The notes under the pieces are model-generated. The model was not told the origin of the DNA. It searched no databases and saw nothing but the letters and a program-made list of their open reading frames with translations. A program made the position numbers and the translations under genes. Of a stretch of 64,000 bases of DNA, positions 48,401 through 59,740 are shown piece by piece (positions within the stretch are counted from its first letter, which is position 1; every line of letters begins with the position of its first letter). Source of the DNA: Malachius bipustulatus (Eukaryota > Arthropoda > Insecta > Coleoptera > Melyridae); assembly GCA_910589415.1 (NCBI GenBank), contig OU342639.1:10238268-10302267 (forward strand). The letters are read 5' to 3'.

Positions 48401-51400
48401 AAATTTTTTCAACGAAAATCTAGCGTCATTCTAAAACTTTACAAGAATCCAAAATTTCGTTCAATAATCTTGAAAGATAAAGCTACAGAAGCGTTTTTGA
48501 AATCGAAAAATCGTGATTTTGGAGAAATAAATAAATATATATTATAAATATATATAGGGTGATTTTTGGAAAGTGATGTCGTCCTCAATAGTGTATTTTT
48601 TTGTTAAAAAATACACTAATATAAAGTATTTTAATCTAGGGATCTTACTGGCCAGACGTTTCGTCTTATTTATTGGGCTTATTGCCGCAACATCTCCGAA
48701 AGTACCTCCTAATATGACAAGGAGTTGCTTTAACCACATTCTCCTAGTAAGGTCCTATAGGCTTCCAACAGTTCTAGTTCTGCCAGACGAGTTTTTAGGA
48801 AATTCAGCTATATTGTGCTGGACAAATAACTGGTAAAAGCTAAACGTCATAAACCCTAATTGTCTTCGGTCTTCGACGTCATCGACTGTTTCACCGAATA
48901 CAGTACAAAAAAGTGCTGTGATAAGGAAGCCTTTTATTAGGAAATCTCTCATGGTAGATGCTTTTGCTTGGGATGCTCATTGCTCGTCCATTTCGTTAAG
49001 CTTCGCTAAAAATAAATTAGTACCCTACAAATTAAGAATGCCAGAACTAGGGAAAAGAAAAAACCGAAAACAGGAAGTCTGCCATGTTTCAACAACGGGG
49101 TCCAAATCCAAAATCTTAAAAAAGTATCGAATTCACGACCGTTGTTAGATTGAGTTGATATACCCTGTATATTGTTTTTCTTTAATAGAACCTTAATAAG
49201 GACAAGTAAATTATATTAGTAAGGTCCTTAATTTAATTAAATTAATTTTTTTAACTATCAGTCAGCATTAAAAAAGCCTACTATTCCTCAATAATACAGT
49301 CGGCCATATTATGAAAAGACGTAAATTGAAAATAATTATAAAATTTTTTTTTTTGCATTGCTTATTGTTTTTCAAAGATTATCCGTGCATCTCTTGCATT
49401 CACTTTTTTGTTGTTGTTGTTGCACTAAATAATTTACACAGTTTTCTTGTTAATTTTTATTATTGAGTTTATACGTCCACCCTACTCAATCTCAGTTGTT
49501 TATCTTCTTTTTCAATCTGCCACTCACGAGCTTCTGTAAGTCCTCTTCGGTGCGATAATTTTCAGTAAGTTCTTGTGAAGAAGAATAGTTAGAACTGGTG
49601 GCACGATTAATTTCAATTAGATTTAGAACTTAGGCCAAAGCTTCTCTGGTTGAAACTAAATTTACTCGGGTAAACCTGGGTCCATCTATTGTACTAACTC
49701 AATCCCTAAATTAGGCAACTTATTAGAAAGCATAAAATGACATCTATTGTGGTCGAAAGCTCACCAAAAAATTATATTAGCTTCACGGAATATGTGTGAT
49801 TAAATTAGCAATTATTTAATAAACATTCAACGCTTAAAAGTCAATTCTCGTGAGTATTTCCTTTTAGTAGTGTATTGACCTTTTCTGCATGCATCCAAGT
49901 ACCGAACATTTATTATTCTACGGAGAGGAGAATTGTGAAAACAATAAATTGAAAAAACGTATGGGCTTTTTATTGACTACCTATGCGAATGCAAATTCAA
50001 ACATTGACGTTGTGAATTAACGTATCCGACATAGTTGCAAATGGTATAAAATATTGAAAGACCATAAAACATTCCATTTTCATTGAAACTTTTCAGGAAT
50101 AATTTATCATTAAAGTGCAACGCATTCAAAAGCTCTTTGTGTTATTTATTGCCGAATCAACAGCTAACATTTTAAAATACTTAATTTTTCAAGCATGCGG
50201 GTTCAATTATTTAAATTTATCATAACTCTTTCATGGATTTTCGAAAAGTTCTTATCAATTAAATAAATAAGATTATGTATCAGCTCGAGTTTCTAAATAA
50301 TAATATCAAAGTTTAACTGAAGCACCCCTACTTCCAAAGAGCTGATTATTGATTTGTCGAAGAGATGACCCTCATTACCTCATCTAAATAATCACCTGCT
50401 TATTTATTAGTTGACCTCCCCAACAGAACTTCGTGCGCCAATTCTAGGAAAGTATAAACAATTCAACATTAACACCCAAAATAGATTTAGAACACTGCTA
50501 CAGACATCGAGCACATTGTTATGAATATGAACCTAAAAAAGCTAAAAATACATTTGCAATAAAATATGAGAAATAATAAGAAATAAAAATTAGGGAGGGT
50601 TCGGTATTTTGGCAGCATATCCGGGGAGGGGGGGATCTGACCGGAATCTGGGCTCATTAGCAGGAGATGACTATTTGGATTTTGGAGAAGTGTGTCGTGA
50701 TGATGACGAAAGCCATGGTGAAGCTTGATGGAGTCGGAAAAGCCGAGACGTGCTTTTCCAAAAATGTTCAAAAATTACACGAAGAATGTTGATAACAAAT
50801 CCTACGGCAGGCAAAAAAATGGTGCCTTATCCGACCTCTCTTCTTATCGTCAGGTCTTTCGAAATCAGCAGCGAAGAGCCCGAAGTATCCACTCGCACCC
50901 CTGCTTATGCTTTTTTGTCACCCCCCTTCCCATGCATCCCTTGACCAATCAGGGAAATTCGCGTTTCTTTTATGAACTTTGCGTTGTCACATTTTTAAAG
51001 GTATGACTGACTTCATAGGAACTGAATCTGGAGTGTGACTACTGCGCTGAAATTTTTTTTAGATACGTTGCTTCATTAAAACCTTCCCTAACAAAAGAAG
51101 TTTTAGTTGGCACAAACGGTTTAAGAACCTTCTTTGTGGGTACTTTCTCAACCACCTCTTCATGTAATTTATATACAAGGGATTCCAAACAAAACAGCAA
51201 TAATCAAGTCATGAAAAAACTAGTGCTTATACAGGGTTATGCAAATTTCATGGTGCCAGTATTGGGATATCCTAAACCATAAGAGATACAGGGTTGCTTT
51301 AATTAGAGAAAAGTTGCGATATTTTGTGGCCATTTCGAATCCGTCAAAACATGCAAGATATCTGTCACCAGTGTCACCGTTCCTGAATATCCTGAAAAAA

Positions 51401-54400
51401 ACTGAAAAATTGACTAATCATATTTTTGCCATATCTTTCTTACAATTGGAAATTAGTAAATAATTTTTCGTAGGCTTACATAAGCCGTTATGAGCTATTC
51501 ATCCGACGTTTCAAAAAATTTCAAAACCTACTAAATCTTAGAGTTTTCATAGTCAACTTTCGTTTTTCTTATGGCCGCCATATTATTTTTTTATTTCTTT
51601 CGGTATGAAAAAAATAATGGAAACCAAAAACTAATAAACTACGAAAAATAAATTTCAAAAATTTTTGTTCTTTTTTTTTTCTTAAAAAAGATGACTTTTT
51701 AGACCGAATATCATAGAGAATTAAAAAAACTATAAGGCAAGCAGTATGACTCCATATTGACCTATTTCAGCGAAAAATTTTCTGTTTTTCTTTGGAAAAA
51801 GAAGAAGAAAAATTTTCCAATTTTTTTTCTGAAGTTTATCCATTTTTGGTTTCCATTATTTTTTTCTTATCGAACGACATAAAAAAATAATATGACGGTC
51901 ATAAGAAAAACGAAAGTTGACTACGAAAACTCTGGGATCTAGTCGGCTTTGAAAATTTTTGAAACGTCAGATGAATAGCTCATAACGGCTTATGTAAGCC
52001 TACGAATAATTATTTATTAATTTGCAATTGTAAGAAAGATATGGCAAAAATAAAATTTCTCGATTTTTCAGTTTTTTCAGGATATTTCAGGAACGGTCAC
52101 AGATATATTGCATGTTTTGACAGATTCGAGATCGCCACAAAATAGCGCAACTTTTCTCTAATTTAAGCAACCCTGTATCTCTTATGGTTTAGGATATCCC
52201 AATACTGGCACCATGAAATTTGCATAACCCTGTATAGTAGGTACATATTCAGTCAAAAGGCTCTCAAGTTAGAAAAATCTGAGTTCTAATATTTTGAGAC
52301 CTTCCACACCGGTTCAAGATAACAGAATCAATAATGCAGTTGAGGAGGAGAGATTGTTTCTTACGATAAAAAATCATTACACCAAGTCTGCCTGAAGTGA
52401 CAGACAATCTCCTACTACCTATGTTTTTGCGACTGAAAACATTCAACAGAATCAATAGAATCAACAGAGTCAACAGAACCTTATCACGTTAGTGCAATTT
52501 TTGAAGATCCTGAACAGGATTGGTTCAAGATTCGAGCCTCGCGGAACTCCTGATGCTTGAAGGGATGTTTAACAGGTTTATAAGGTTTAATTTGATCAAT
52601 AGAACAAACAACATTGGTAGAAATTAAAGAGACCAAAAAAGAAGCTTCTCGAGAATCATCTCAACGTCGACCTATCCTAAACGAAGACCATCAGCGACAA
52701 CTTCAGATATTTTGATTTGATTGGTGGAAGTTCCTCTACCTCGGACAAAACCGTGCTGGAAGTGTGATATTTCACGAAAAAATGAGTTCGAATTAAAATT
52801 CTGTAGAAATACAACGTTCTATAAATCATAATGTGTGAGACGACTGAGATATGGCACCTCTTAATCGACCCCTGAGATAAAAAAAATTAACACAGCTCAG
52901 CCGCGGCCTGATTTCTTGTTTCATTGCATTATTATTCACGATTTAAAAATATTTTCAGAGGTCATTAGGTAATAAGTAAATAATAACTAGGAATAAGATG
53001 TTTCCATATTAATGGTGAAAGGAAGTTTGAGAGAATTTTTGAGTTATTTTTTTTATCCTCGCGAGAGAAACATGTTTATGGCGGCTTAATACGTGAGGAC
53101 ACTCCTTATACAATTTATTTTTATCAAAATTAATTTTATTTTGCTTAGCTTCTAAAGTGGTAAAATAAAACTACGTCTTTATAGTTGTGTTGGACTTCGC
53201 TTCTCGTCTGACCCTTCCAGAGTACGGTACCTACGTACTTAGAAAGCGAAAGCGAATTAAAGTGTAAAGTGTCAACGAAACACATGCGGTTCTCAAATAA
53301 ATAGCACAGAAACCTACAGAACACTTTATCTCCGGGGCTTGCCACCGGGAGAGTTTTATATTTTAAAGCCCTTTTAACATTAAGAAGTGTTGTATTAAAA
53401 GAAATCTGTGGGTATTTTTTTAAAAAGTAGGTAGGATGCAGAAAAAATTTCTGGCGCCAACAATTTTTTAACATTTTTGACACGCAGGATGCAGGAAAAT
53501 GACAAGTTAGACGAGCTAGTATATACTTTTTAATTTAAGCAAGAAGATATCTAATCAATCCTTCGAAAATCAGATTTTAAGGAAATGCAGTAATAATTTT
53601 CTCTTTAACAGATATGAAGCAGGCTTGGAGGACTACGACGAGGCTCAGTACAATGAACGCCAAGGAAAGGGAATGACAATGGTGGACGATCATGATTATC
53701 CTCATGCCGGTCATCAGGATCATCATGATATGCCCGAACACAAAGCAGTCAAGGAAGACCCCTGGACTCATTACTATGATTTCCTCATCACTGAGGGTTC
53801 TTTCAAGTTCTGGGCTGCTTTCCAGGTCAGTTGATTAAATTTATTATTATAATTTTCCCTAATAAACGTAATTTCGTTTTGCAAGGAGGGAAATTGGATC
53901 AATATTAATAATTGAAAATTTGCTCCGAAGTAAGTTAGCTTTATCATCTTCTTTAAAAAAAAAGTTCAAGTCTAATATCTCATCTAAGTTTATGTCATAC
54001 ATTCACTATAGTAGCCCTATCTCTCACTCAGATTAAAAATTCATCACCCAGAGTCAATATCCATGTTCTGTCTTGTATATTCATACATAATTTTCCTCCA
54101 TAGAACTAGACCTTCATAAATTGAAGGGGAGGAGTTATTGTGGGCTTTCAATTTTAAACGATGACCTCGTGTTCGCTCCACTTGAGATAAAGACGTAACG
54201 TAAAGATATTCACGATGATTCATAAAATTTCACAAGAACTTCACTAGGTACATTTGACATACGCGTAAGAATTTTCTGTGGTTCTTTCCGCAACATCGAT
54301 CACTGAGCATAATTTTATGAGATTTTAAAGGCCAGAGAGTTTTAAGAAGGAATTGGCCTTATATATAGGGCCGAGGCGCGGTATAGCTGTTGCGAGGAAA

Positions 54401-56832
54401 AAGGGTCGATAAGTTCTGGAGTAAGCGAATCTGATTATTGTGTCCGTTAGACTGTTATTAATCACGTTGAGACTCTTGTCAAGCGTTAGAGTCATTCCAC
54501 TGGGTTACCAGTCATAATAAAACTTCCCTTTAGGTATTCCGAAAGAATTGTTACTTTAAAGGATCGAGGAATTATTCAGACATTGTTCACTGACATATAA
54601 TTATACTTTATACTTCCATAATGTGATCTTATACCTTTTACCTCTTATATTTGGTATACAGGGTGATTCATGACTAATGTGACGTAGTTAAATGACACAT
54701 AGTAGCGAATCTAAATCTTTGACAATTTTTTTTCTGCCAAAAAGTAGGAAGATACAGGATGTTTGATGCTATCCAACAAAATTTAGCTTCTATCGATGCA
54801 CTTGAAGATGACCTATCGGCAAATTGAAAATACAAGACCGTAATTGAAATGGTTTGCACTTTTTTGACAGAAAAGCTCATTTTCCGGTCGGCTTTCGGAA
54901 AAAATGGCTTCGGATTCGGAATATAGAAGAAAAATGCTATAAAATGAGCTTCTTAAATCGAACAGCACACTTCGTCCAGTTTCACAAAATAAGATCAAAT
55001 TAAGAACTTTGTACTGATTTTACAATCGATTCTTGTGAAGCTGGTCGAAGTGTGCCGTGCAATAGAGAAGCTCATTTCATAGCATTTTTACTGTACTCTC
55101 CGAATCTGATGACGTTTTCGCCGAAAATCGATCAAGTTTGTACTTTTCTTAAAGAAAAATGCGATCAAATTTTTCTCCAAGTACGGCCCTGATTCCTAGT
55201 CTGGAAACAGGCTTTGGGGAACATTGGCCACAATTTTACGGCAACTTCGAAAATTAAAGTTTTGGCAGGTGCAAGTTCTTACTTTTGATCTCTTTTTGTG
55301 AACCTGTTTGAAGTGTCCTGTTCGATTTATGAAGTTCATTTCATAACATTTTTCTTGTACTTTCCGAATTGGATGTCGTTTTTTTCCGAAAGTCCATTGA
55401 AAATGTGCTTTTTTGTAAAAAAAATGCGAACAATTTTACTTCAAGTACGGCCCTGATTACTAAATTTATAATTCTAGCAATAGGCTATTACATAAATTCG
55501 TAGTACGAGTAGTACGACAGCTTTTGAAATGATTTTCAATGAATTTTGAAGAACATTAGAAACAATTTGTGCAGAAAATTGAAAATTGAAATTTAGGCAG
55601 GTGCAAGTTCTTACTTTGATCTTATTTTGCGAAACTACTGGCCGAAGTGTGCCGTTCGATTTAAGAAATTTATTCCATAGCATGGTTTCTGTACTTTGCG
55701 AATCCGATGCCTTTTTTTTCTAAAAGTCGATCGGAAAATCGGCTGCTCTGTCAAAAAATAGCAAACTTTTCGAGTACGGTCCTGGATTTCCAATTTGTCG
55801 ATAGGTCATCTTGAAGTGCCTCAGTAGAACAGTTTAAAATTTAAGCCCAAACATAGAAAACACCCTGTATCTTCGTAACTACCTGTTGACAAAAAAAAAT
55901 TGTCATGGACTTAGACTTGCCTCGATGTTTCCTACCTCTGGCATTTCAATTATACAGGGTGCGTATTTAATATTGAGAAAAATTTCAAGGAGCGATTACC
56001 TGGCACCCCTAACTGTAAATTTTTATAAAATTAAAACGGCATTCGTTTGTTCAACCAAAATTTTCGTTTGTACCCTCCAAAAAAAGTTATAATTTTTTAA
56101 ATTTTGCCGTAACTTTTTTTTTGAAGGGGGTCAAATGAAAATTTTGGTTGGACAAACGAATGCCGTTTTAATTTTATAAAAATTGGCACTTAGATATATG
56201 TGCCAACTTCACTGCGCTTTCAAAAGGGTAGGATAAAATGAGTTTTTTTTAGTTAATTTCTCAGATTTGAAGAAAAATGAAAGCAAAGTTTTTTCCATTT
56301 ACCTTTACCTTATCAAAGCCTTCACGCAACACCTAATCGTCTCTCACCACTGAAGGGGTTGAAAATTGCAATCCATAATGAGTTATATTATTTTGAAATT
56401 TATTCGATATCAACAAAACTCAACAGAATAAGAAAATGTGAATTTTATTTTTTACTCAAAAACGATACATTTTACGTTTGAAAAATTTGATTCATTCATG
56501 TTTCATCAAATCTGAGAAATTAATAAATAAAACCCTGTGGAAAAAAGTAACAGTGTAACAGTAATATTGGAGACTTTTTTTATTGGAGAAAATTAAAAAT
56601 TACTTTTATTTATTCTTTACAGGTAGTCACTGCTATACTGTTGGTGTATTCAGCATTCGCTGCAGTTTACTACGCAAAATTCAATGTTGTAAGTACGGAC
56701 TTGGATTACGACTTGGATTTATTTAAAAGATCGATGTCCAATTCTCCTTCAAACTACAACGGCTGGTCAGGACTTTCGTCGCAAACATTCCAAAGGATAT
56801 TCGACGCATTGTCATCTAAAAAGTACTCTTAA
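45473..56832 (+). CDS. small type-I membrane protein (3 exons, 184 aa)
   Basis: Exons are 45473-45603, 53612-53825 and 56623-56832, all gt-ag. A phase-2 Arg codon is split at the first junction and the second is phase 0. The ATG at 45473 opens a hydrophobic leader (MSMWLCVYCVIFSVSFTAAY) that should act as a signal peptide. The extracellular part is short, acidic and His-rich (DHDYPHAGHQDHHDMPEHK). The stretch WTHYYDFLITEGSFKFWAAF then leads into a membrane segment at about residues 110-133, and a short tail ends DALSSKKYS. The architecture and first-intron phase are like those of the gene at 37714, and both have a Tyr-rich stretch before the membrane, suggesting distant tandem relatives. I cannot name the family. 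The 8-kb and 2.8-kb introns are packed with repeats. AATAAA lies at 56950 and 57019. Confidence 0.78.
47012..48500 (+). repeat. direct tandem duplication with an insertion in the first copy
   Basis: Unit 1 (47012-47300 plus 47526-47858) and unit 2 (47857-48172 plus 48173-48500) match in order. Both contain tagttgtctact, cacgccact(a/g)gctta, then tacagggact/ttcaaaaaatag, attttgaaacggctcg and gaccactactt/cattgtgga. Unit 1 is broken by about 225 bases (47300-47525) of G+C-richer DNA absent from unit 2. It lies in intron 1 of the 184-aa gene. Confidence 0.75.
48520..51231. other. intronic spacer, no exon supported
   Basis: Within the first intron of the 184-aa gene. Short frames on both strands around 48550-49150 and 50490-51000 lack motifs. 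A tatagggtg/accctgtat pair at about 48557 and 49160 might mark a decayed element. Confidence 0.35.
51232..52232. mobile_element. foldback family A core with a different skin (copy 4)
   Basis: The outer skin is exactly 55 bases on each side (cagggttatgcaaatttcat and perfect inverse), flanked by TA. The core, 51289-52175, starts TA|CAGGGTTGC and ends GCAACCCTG|TA. The core arms match family A (ccatattatttttttat, ggcttacataag, tttcgtttttcttatggcc), but the skin is unrelated to that of the other three copies. Without the core the skin closes as aaccataagaga-TA-tctcttatggtt, a perfect palindrome. Confidence 0.92.
52235..53611. other. intronic spacer, no exon supported
   Basis: Remainder of intron 1 of the 184-aa gene. 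A 112-codon minus-strand frame at 53145-53483 shows no recognisable family and no start or splice context. Confidence 0.35.
54659..55950. mobile_element. foldback element with concentric ends and internal tandem units
   Basis: Left end TA|CAGGGTGATTCATGAC. An inner TA|CAGGATGTT starts at 54755 and pairs with ACACCCTG|TA ending at 55867. The arms are about 54659-55015 and 55600-55950. Between them the unit aag-tgtgccgt...agcattttt-ctgtact...tccaagtacggccctgat occurs about three times in the same orientation (about 55025, 55300 and 55620). The outermost right terminus is damaged and abuts another tacagggtg (55953). It lies in intron 2 of the 184-aa gene. Confidence 0.75.
56020..56190. repeat. 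short inverted repeat
   Basis: Arms about 56018-56070 and 56130-56182 (ataaaattaaaacggcattc, then gtttgttcaaccaaaatttt, and inverse) are nearly perfect, with a loop of about 60 bases. It lies just inside a tacagggtg end and may be part of an element starting at 55953. Confidence 0.7.
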
Positions 56833-57018
56833 GATTCCTCCGAAGGGACATTTATCAAGGAGCATTCATCTTCACTTCAATGTTAAGTTGGGCAACTAAA
56901 ATGGCCTCGGTAAATGAGCTCTTCAAGAAATGTACTAGATTTTAGGTAAAATAAAACATTATGCTCTATTCTCATTTGTTATTGAATTGTGCAGGGTAAA
57001 ATGTTGTATAATAACGAA

Positions 57019-57024
57019 AATAAA
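57019..57024 (+). terminator. candidate poly(A) signal, 184-aa gene
   Basis: AATAAA about 190 bases after the stop. A nearer AATAAA is at 56950. Confidence 0.45.
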
Positions 57025-57402
57025 TTTACTTAATTATCATTATATTTAGAGCTTCATTTTAAGTGTTCTCCAGTCTCCACAGCAACATAGACATGGAGTA
57101 AATTAGTTAGTAATACTAATAAATAAGTTTTTAAGGTAGATAGGTAGCTTATTACCTATAGCAGAGTACCTACAATTAAAAATATGAGAACCATCTGGAT
57201 AGGTGATGGCATATCAGTTAATTAAAAATAGAAAGATTAAGTATAAAGGCAGCGGGTTATTTATATTCCCTCTCATCGTATATTCTTAGGTGTAACTAGA
57301 GGATGTAACAGCTTCATTCAAAGCAACTACTGCACCTGGCTTTGGTGGCATTTCCCTGAGGTCTAGGATCACTTTAAACTACACAGCAAACCTATTTATT
57401 TC

Positions 57403-57564
57403 TTAATAAACCTTTGCTGTGTACACTCGCAATATTCCTTCTTTGATCTCCCAAACGATTTTATCCTCATTCCGGTTTATAGGAAACGTAAATCGTTCAG
57501 CACACCAACTATCATCATTAGTAGGTAGTAGAAACTGTAAATTAGGATCTTCAATAAACATCAT
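57403..57564 (-). pseudogene. unidentified protein-like frame, 53 codons
   Basis: The minus-strand ATG at 57564 gives MMFIEDPNLQFLLPTNDDSW, CAERFTFPINRNEDKIVWEI and KEGILRVYTAKVY, then stop. The composition is clearly protein-like. Further minus-strand stretches with the same feel, but with stops, lie at 57300-57370 (KVILDLREMPPKPGAVV) and 57740-58130 (EKEQVKAFLCENSGRPRYVA). This may be a decayed gene or an element's coding region. I cannot identify it. Confidence 0.3.
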
Positions 57565-57569
57565 TTTAA

Positions 57570-58698
57570 TCTAACGAAGTGAATATTAACAAAAATGGAT
57601 CACATAATTATAATTATCATAATTTGGGTTTTTATTAGTTCTTTGAAACCTATTTAAAAGCTTTCATTATTTTCTAAGACCTTTAAATACCTCAATTAAA
57701 ATGACATAATCTGCAACCTGATAATTTTTTGCTGCCAGCTGATACTGACAAGCAGCATTGAAGACTTTTATTAGTGTACCCTTGTGTAGACCCATCATAA
57801 TCCTTTGTAGTTGTGCTTATAGTTGGCCAATAACCTGTAACTTCAGCTACAAAAATGCGACGGCCCTGTCTGATCCATTACCTTGCCAAGATTGCCGCCT
57901 TTCCAGGGATACATACTATCCAGATATTGGCATCAAGCCATCACACACGGTGTACGTCATAAAGCAATGTCCACATCAGGCGTATCTCTCCCGAATCTGG
58001 ATACAGAGAATCTGGCGCATGCATAGCTTCTTCTACGAGTTCCGGGGTCGCAACATACCTAGGTCGTCCACTGTTTTCACATAGGAATGCTTTGACCTGT
58101 TCTTTCTCTATAAGACCGCTGAATTACCCTCCCATCTGAGATGATAATGGTCTTTTCAATTTTTTGTTCTTTCCAATCATTATCATGTAATGTCAAACTA
58201 AAATTAATAAAATTAGAATTTTGAAGGTTACTATTGCAGCTGTCACTTAAACATGAAAACCATAGCTGCAGCTTCATCTTTCAATTTTTTTGTATGGAAT
58301 GATTTTTTTAGAAGCTATGGAGAACTAATAAATTTAATTAAAAAAATCGATAGAGGCGTGGTTTATACATACAGACAGTCCGTCCAAAGTTCGGAAAGCC
58401 CCTTTCTTGTCACTCGATTACATGTCACAGCTTGAATATAGGGAAATTACGTTGTAGGGGGAATTGGATCTCTGGAAGGAATAGTTGAGCAAAATCGCTC
58501 ATTTTTAGTATTTTCAAAATGAAGGCTATTTTTATATAAAAAAGCTACTTTTTGAACATTTGAATACATAATACTGAACAAAGCCTTAAAGTAGGGAAAA
58601 TGAACAGAACAGCACATTATGTTTTCCGAGCTGCACAAAAAAGTTGCTCTAATTTGTTTACCAGTGACTTAGACAGGAAAGGGGACGAAATAACTATA
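57570..58698. other. spacer with decayed coding-like DNA
   Basis: 57740-58130 is richer in G+C than its surroundings and reads protein-like on the minus strand between stops. No intact gene. Confidence 0.3.
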
Positions 58699-59740
58699 CA
58701 GGGTGCATCGATATCCTACTAGCGGATAGGAGGGATTATTTTAAGTCGAAAGGAATCTATAAAAAAATGTCTTCACTATCACCATTGAAGTTTTACAAGA
58801 GGTTGAAGTTCACCAACTTTTTGTCTCTACTCAATGTTCTATGATTAGAAATGGGAAACAATTGGTGATGGTTGTTGCCGTGGTCATAAATTGTTGGCAT
58901 TTCATGACGTTTGCCACTTTGATAGTTTACACAGTTTACTACTCTAGACACATTCCCAGAAAGTCGTCAACCCTCTGTGAGATTTTTTGCAAAATGCCTA
59001 TCGGAGACTTTGTAAGAGACCGGTAGTGTCACTTCTAAGAGTAATGGTAGTCTTCAAGCTGCTGTAGTTGCTAATTGTTGATGCTGTTGAAGATGGGAAC
59101 TAATACTCGCCGAGTTCACGCAACAAAGCTTTGTTGCATGAACTTTGCAATGCATGAAGCAGCCTCATCTATATCACTTCAGACTCGTACAAGTCTCAAT
59201 CCACGTGATCTCTTTCCTAGACAAGCAATGGCTGAGCGGCTTCTGGAGAAGGTGAACCAAGATCAGAGTTTTCTCGAAATTGAACCATTTTTGAGAAAAC
59301 TCTGATTAACGAGGACATGAGGCACATTTTACCAGAGATAGAATAAGCAATTCGCGCAATAGCTACATGCGGTCCCTCAATAATCCACATGCAATAAAGC
59401 TGAGAAAATCTCAAGAACGATTCAGTCTGGATGATAGTCCACTGAATGAATACCCAATAAGACGGTGCACCATCGTGTTCGTGCTATAGCTTGATGGTCA
59501 TAGCGTGGCTGAATGAACATTTTCCAGAGAGGTGCACTGGGCGTACCTTGACCTCCAAGGAGTCCCGATTTAAATCCTTTAGATTTTTATTATGGGGACA
59601 CATAAAAAAATCGGTTTACAGTGTTGGAATAAGAACATGATCCCAATTCTTCCAAAGGATCCAAAATGCAGAATTGCCTGCGTCATAGGAGGTTATGATG
59701 CCCAACATGGAAAGCAAAAAACTACGTAGGCGGGGGATTC
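58699..59740 (+). mobile_element. decayed DNA transposon with transposase remnant
   Basis: The left end TA|CAGGGTGCATCGATATCC is kept. From about 59110, plus-strand frames give SLNPRDLFPRQAMAERLLEK and VNQDQSFLE, then NSRNSYMRSLNNPHAIKLRK, then NEHFPERCTG, LLWGHIKKSVYSVG and IQNAELP. These correspond in order to the region before the first catalytic Asp, the ENPHA segment, the ..FPERWIGR segment and LDFYLWG of DDE/D transposases seen elsewhere in this window. Several frameshifts and stops. The right terminus was not found. Confidence 0.7.

Noticed and set aside
53145..53483. 112-residue minus-strand ORF
   Set aside because: No family features, no start or splice context, and it sits inside an intron rich in repeats.
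57740..58130. Sideroflexin-like pseudogene
   Set aside because: A short LYPDSGE phrase suggested it, but the flanking segments do not line up with the family's order of motifs, so no name is given.
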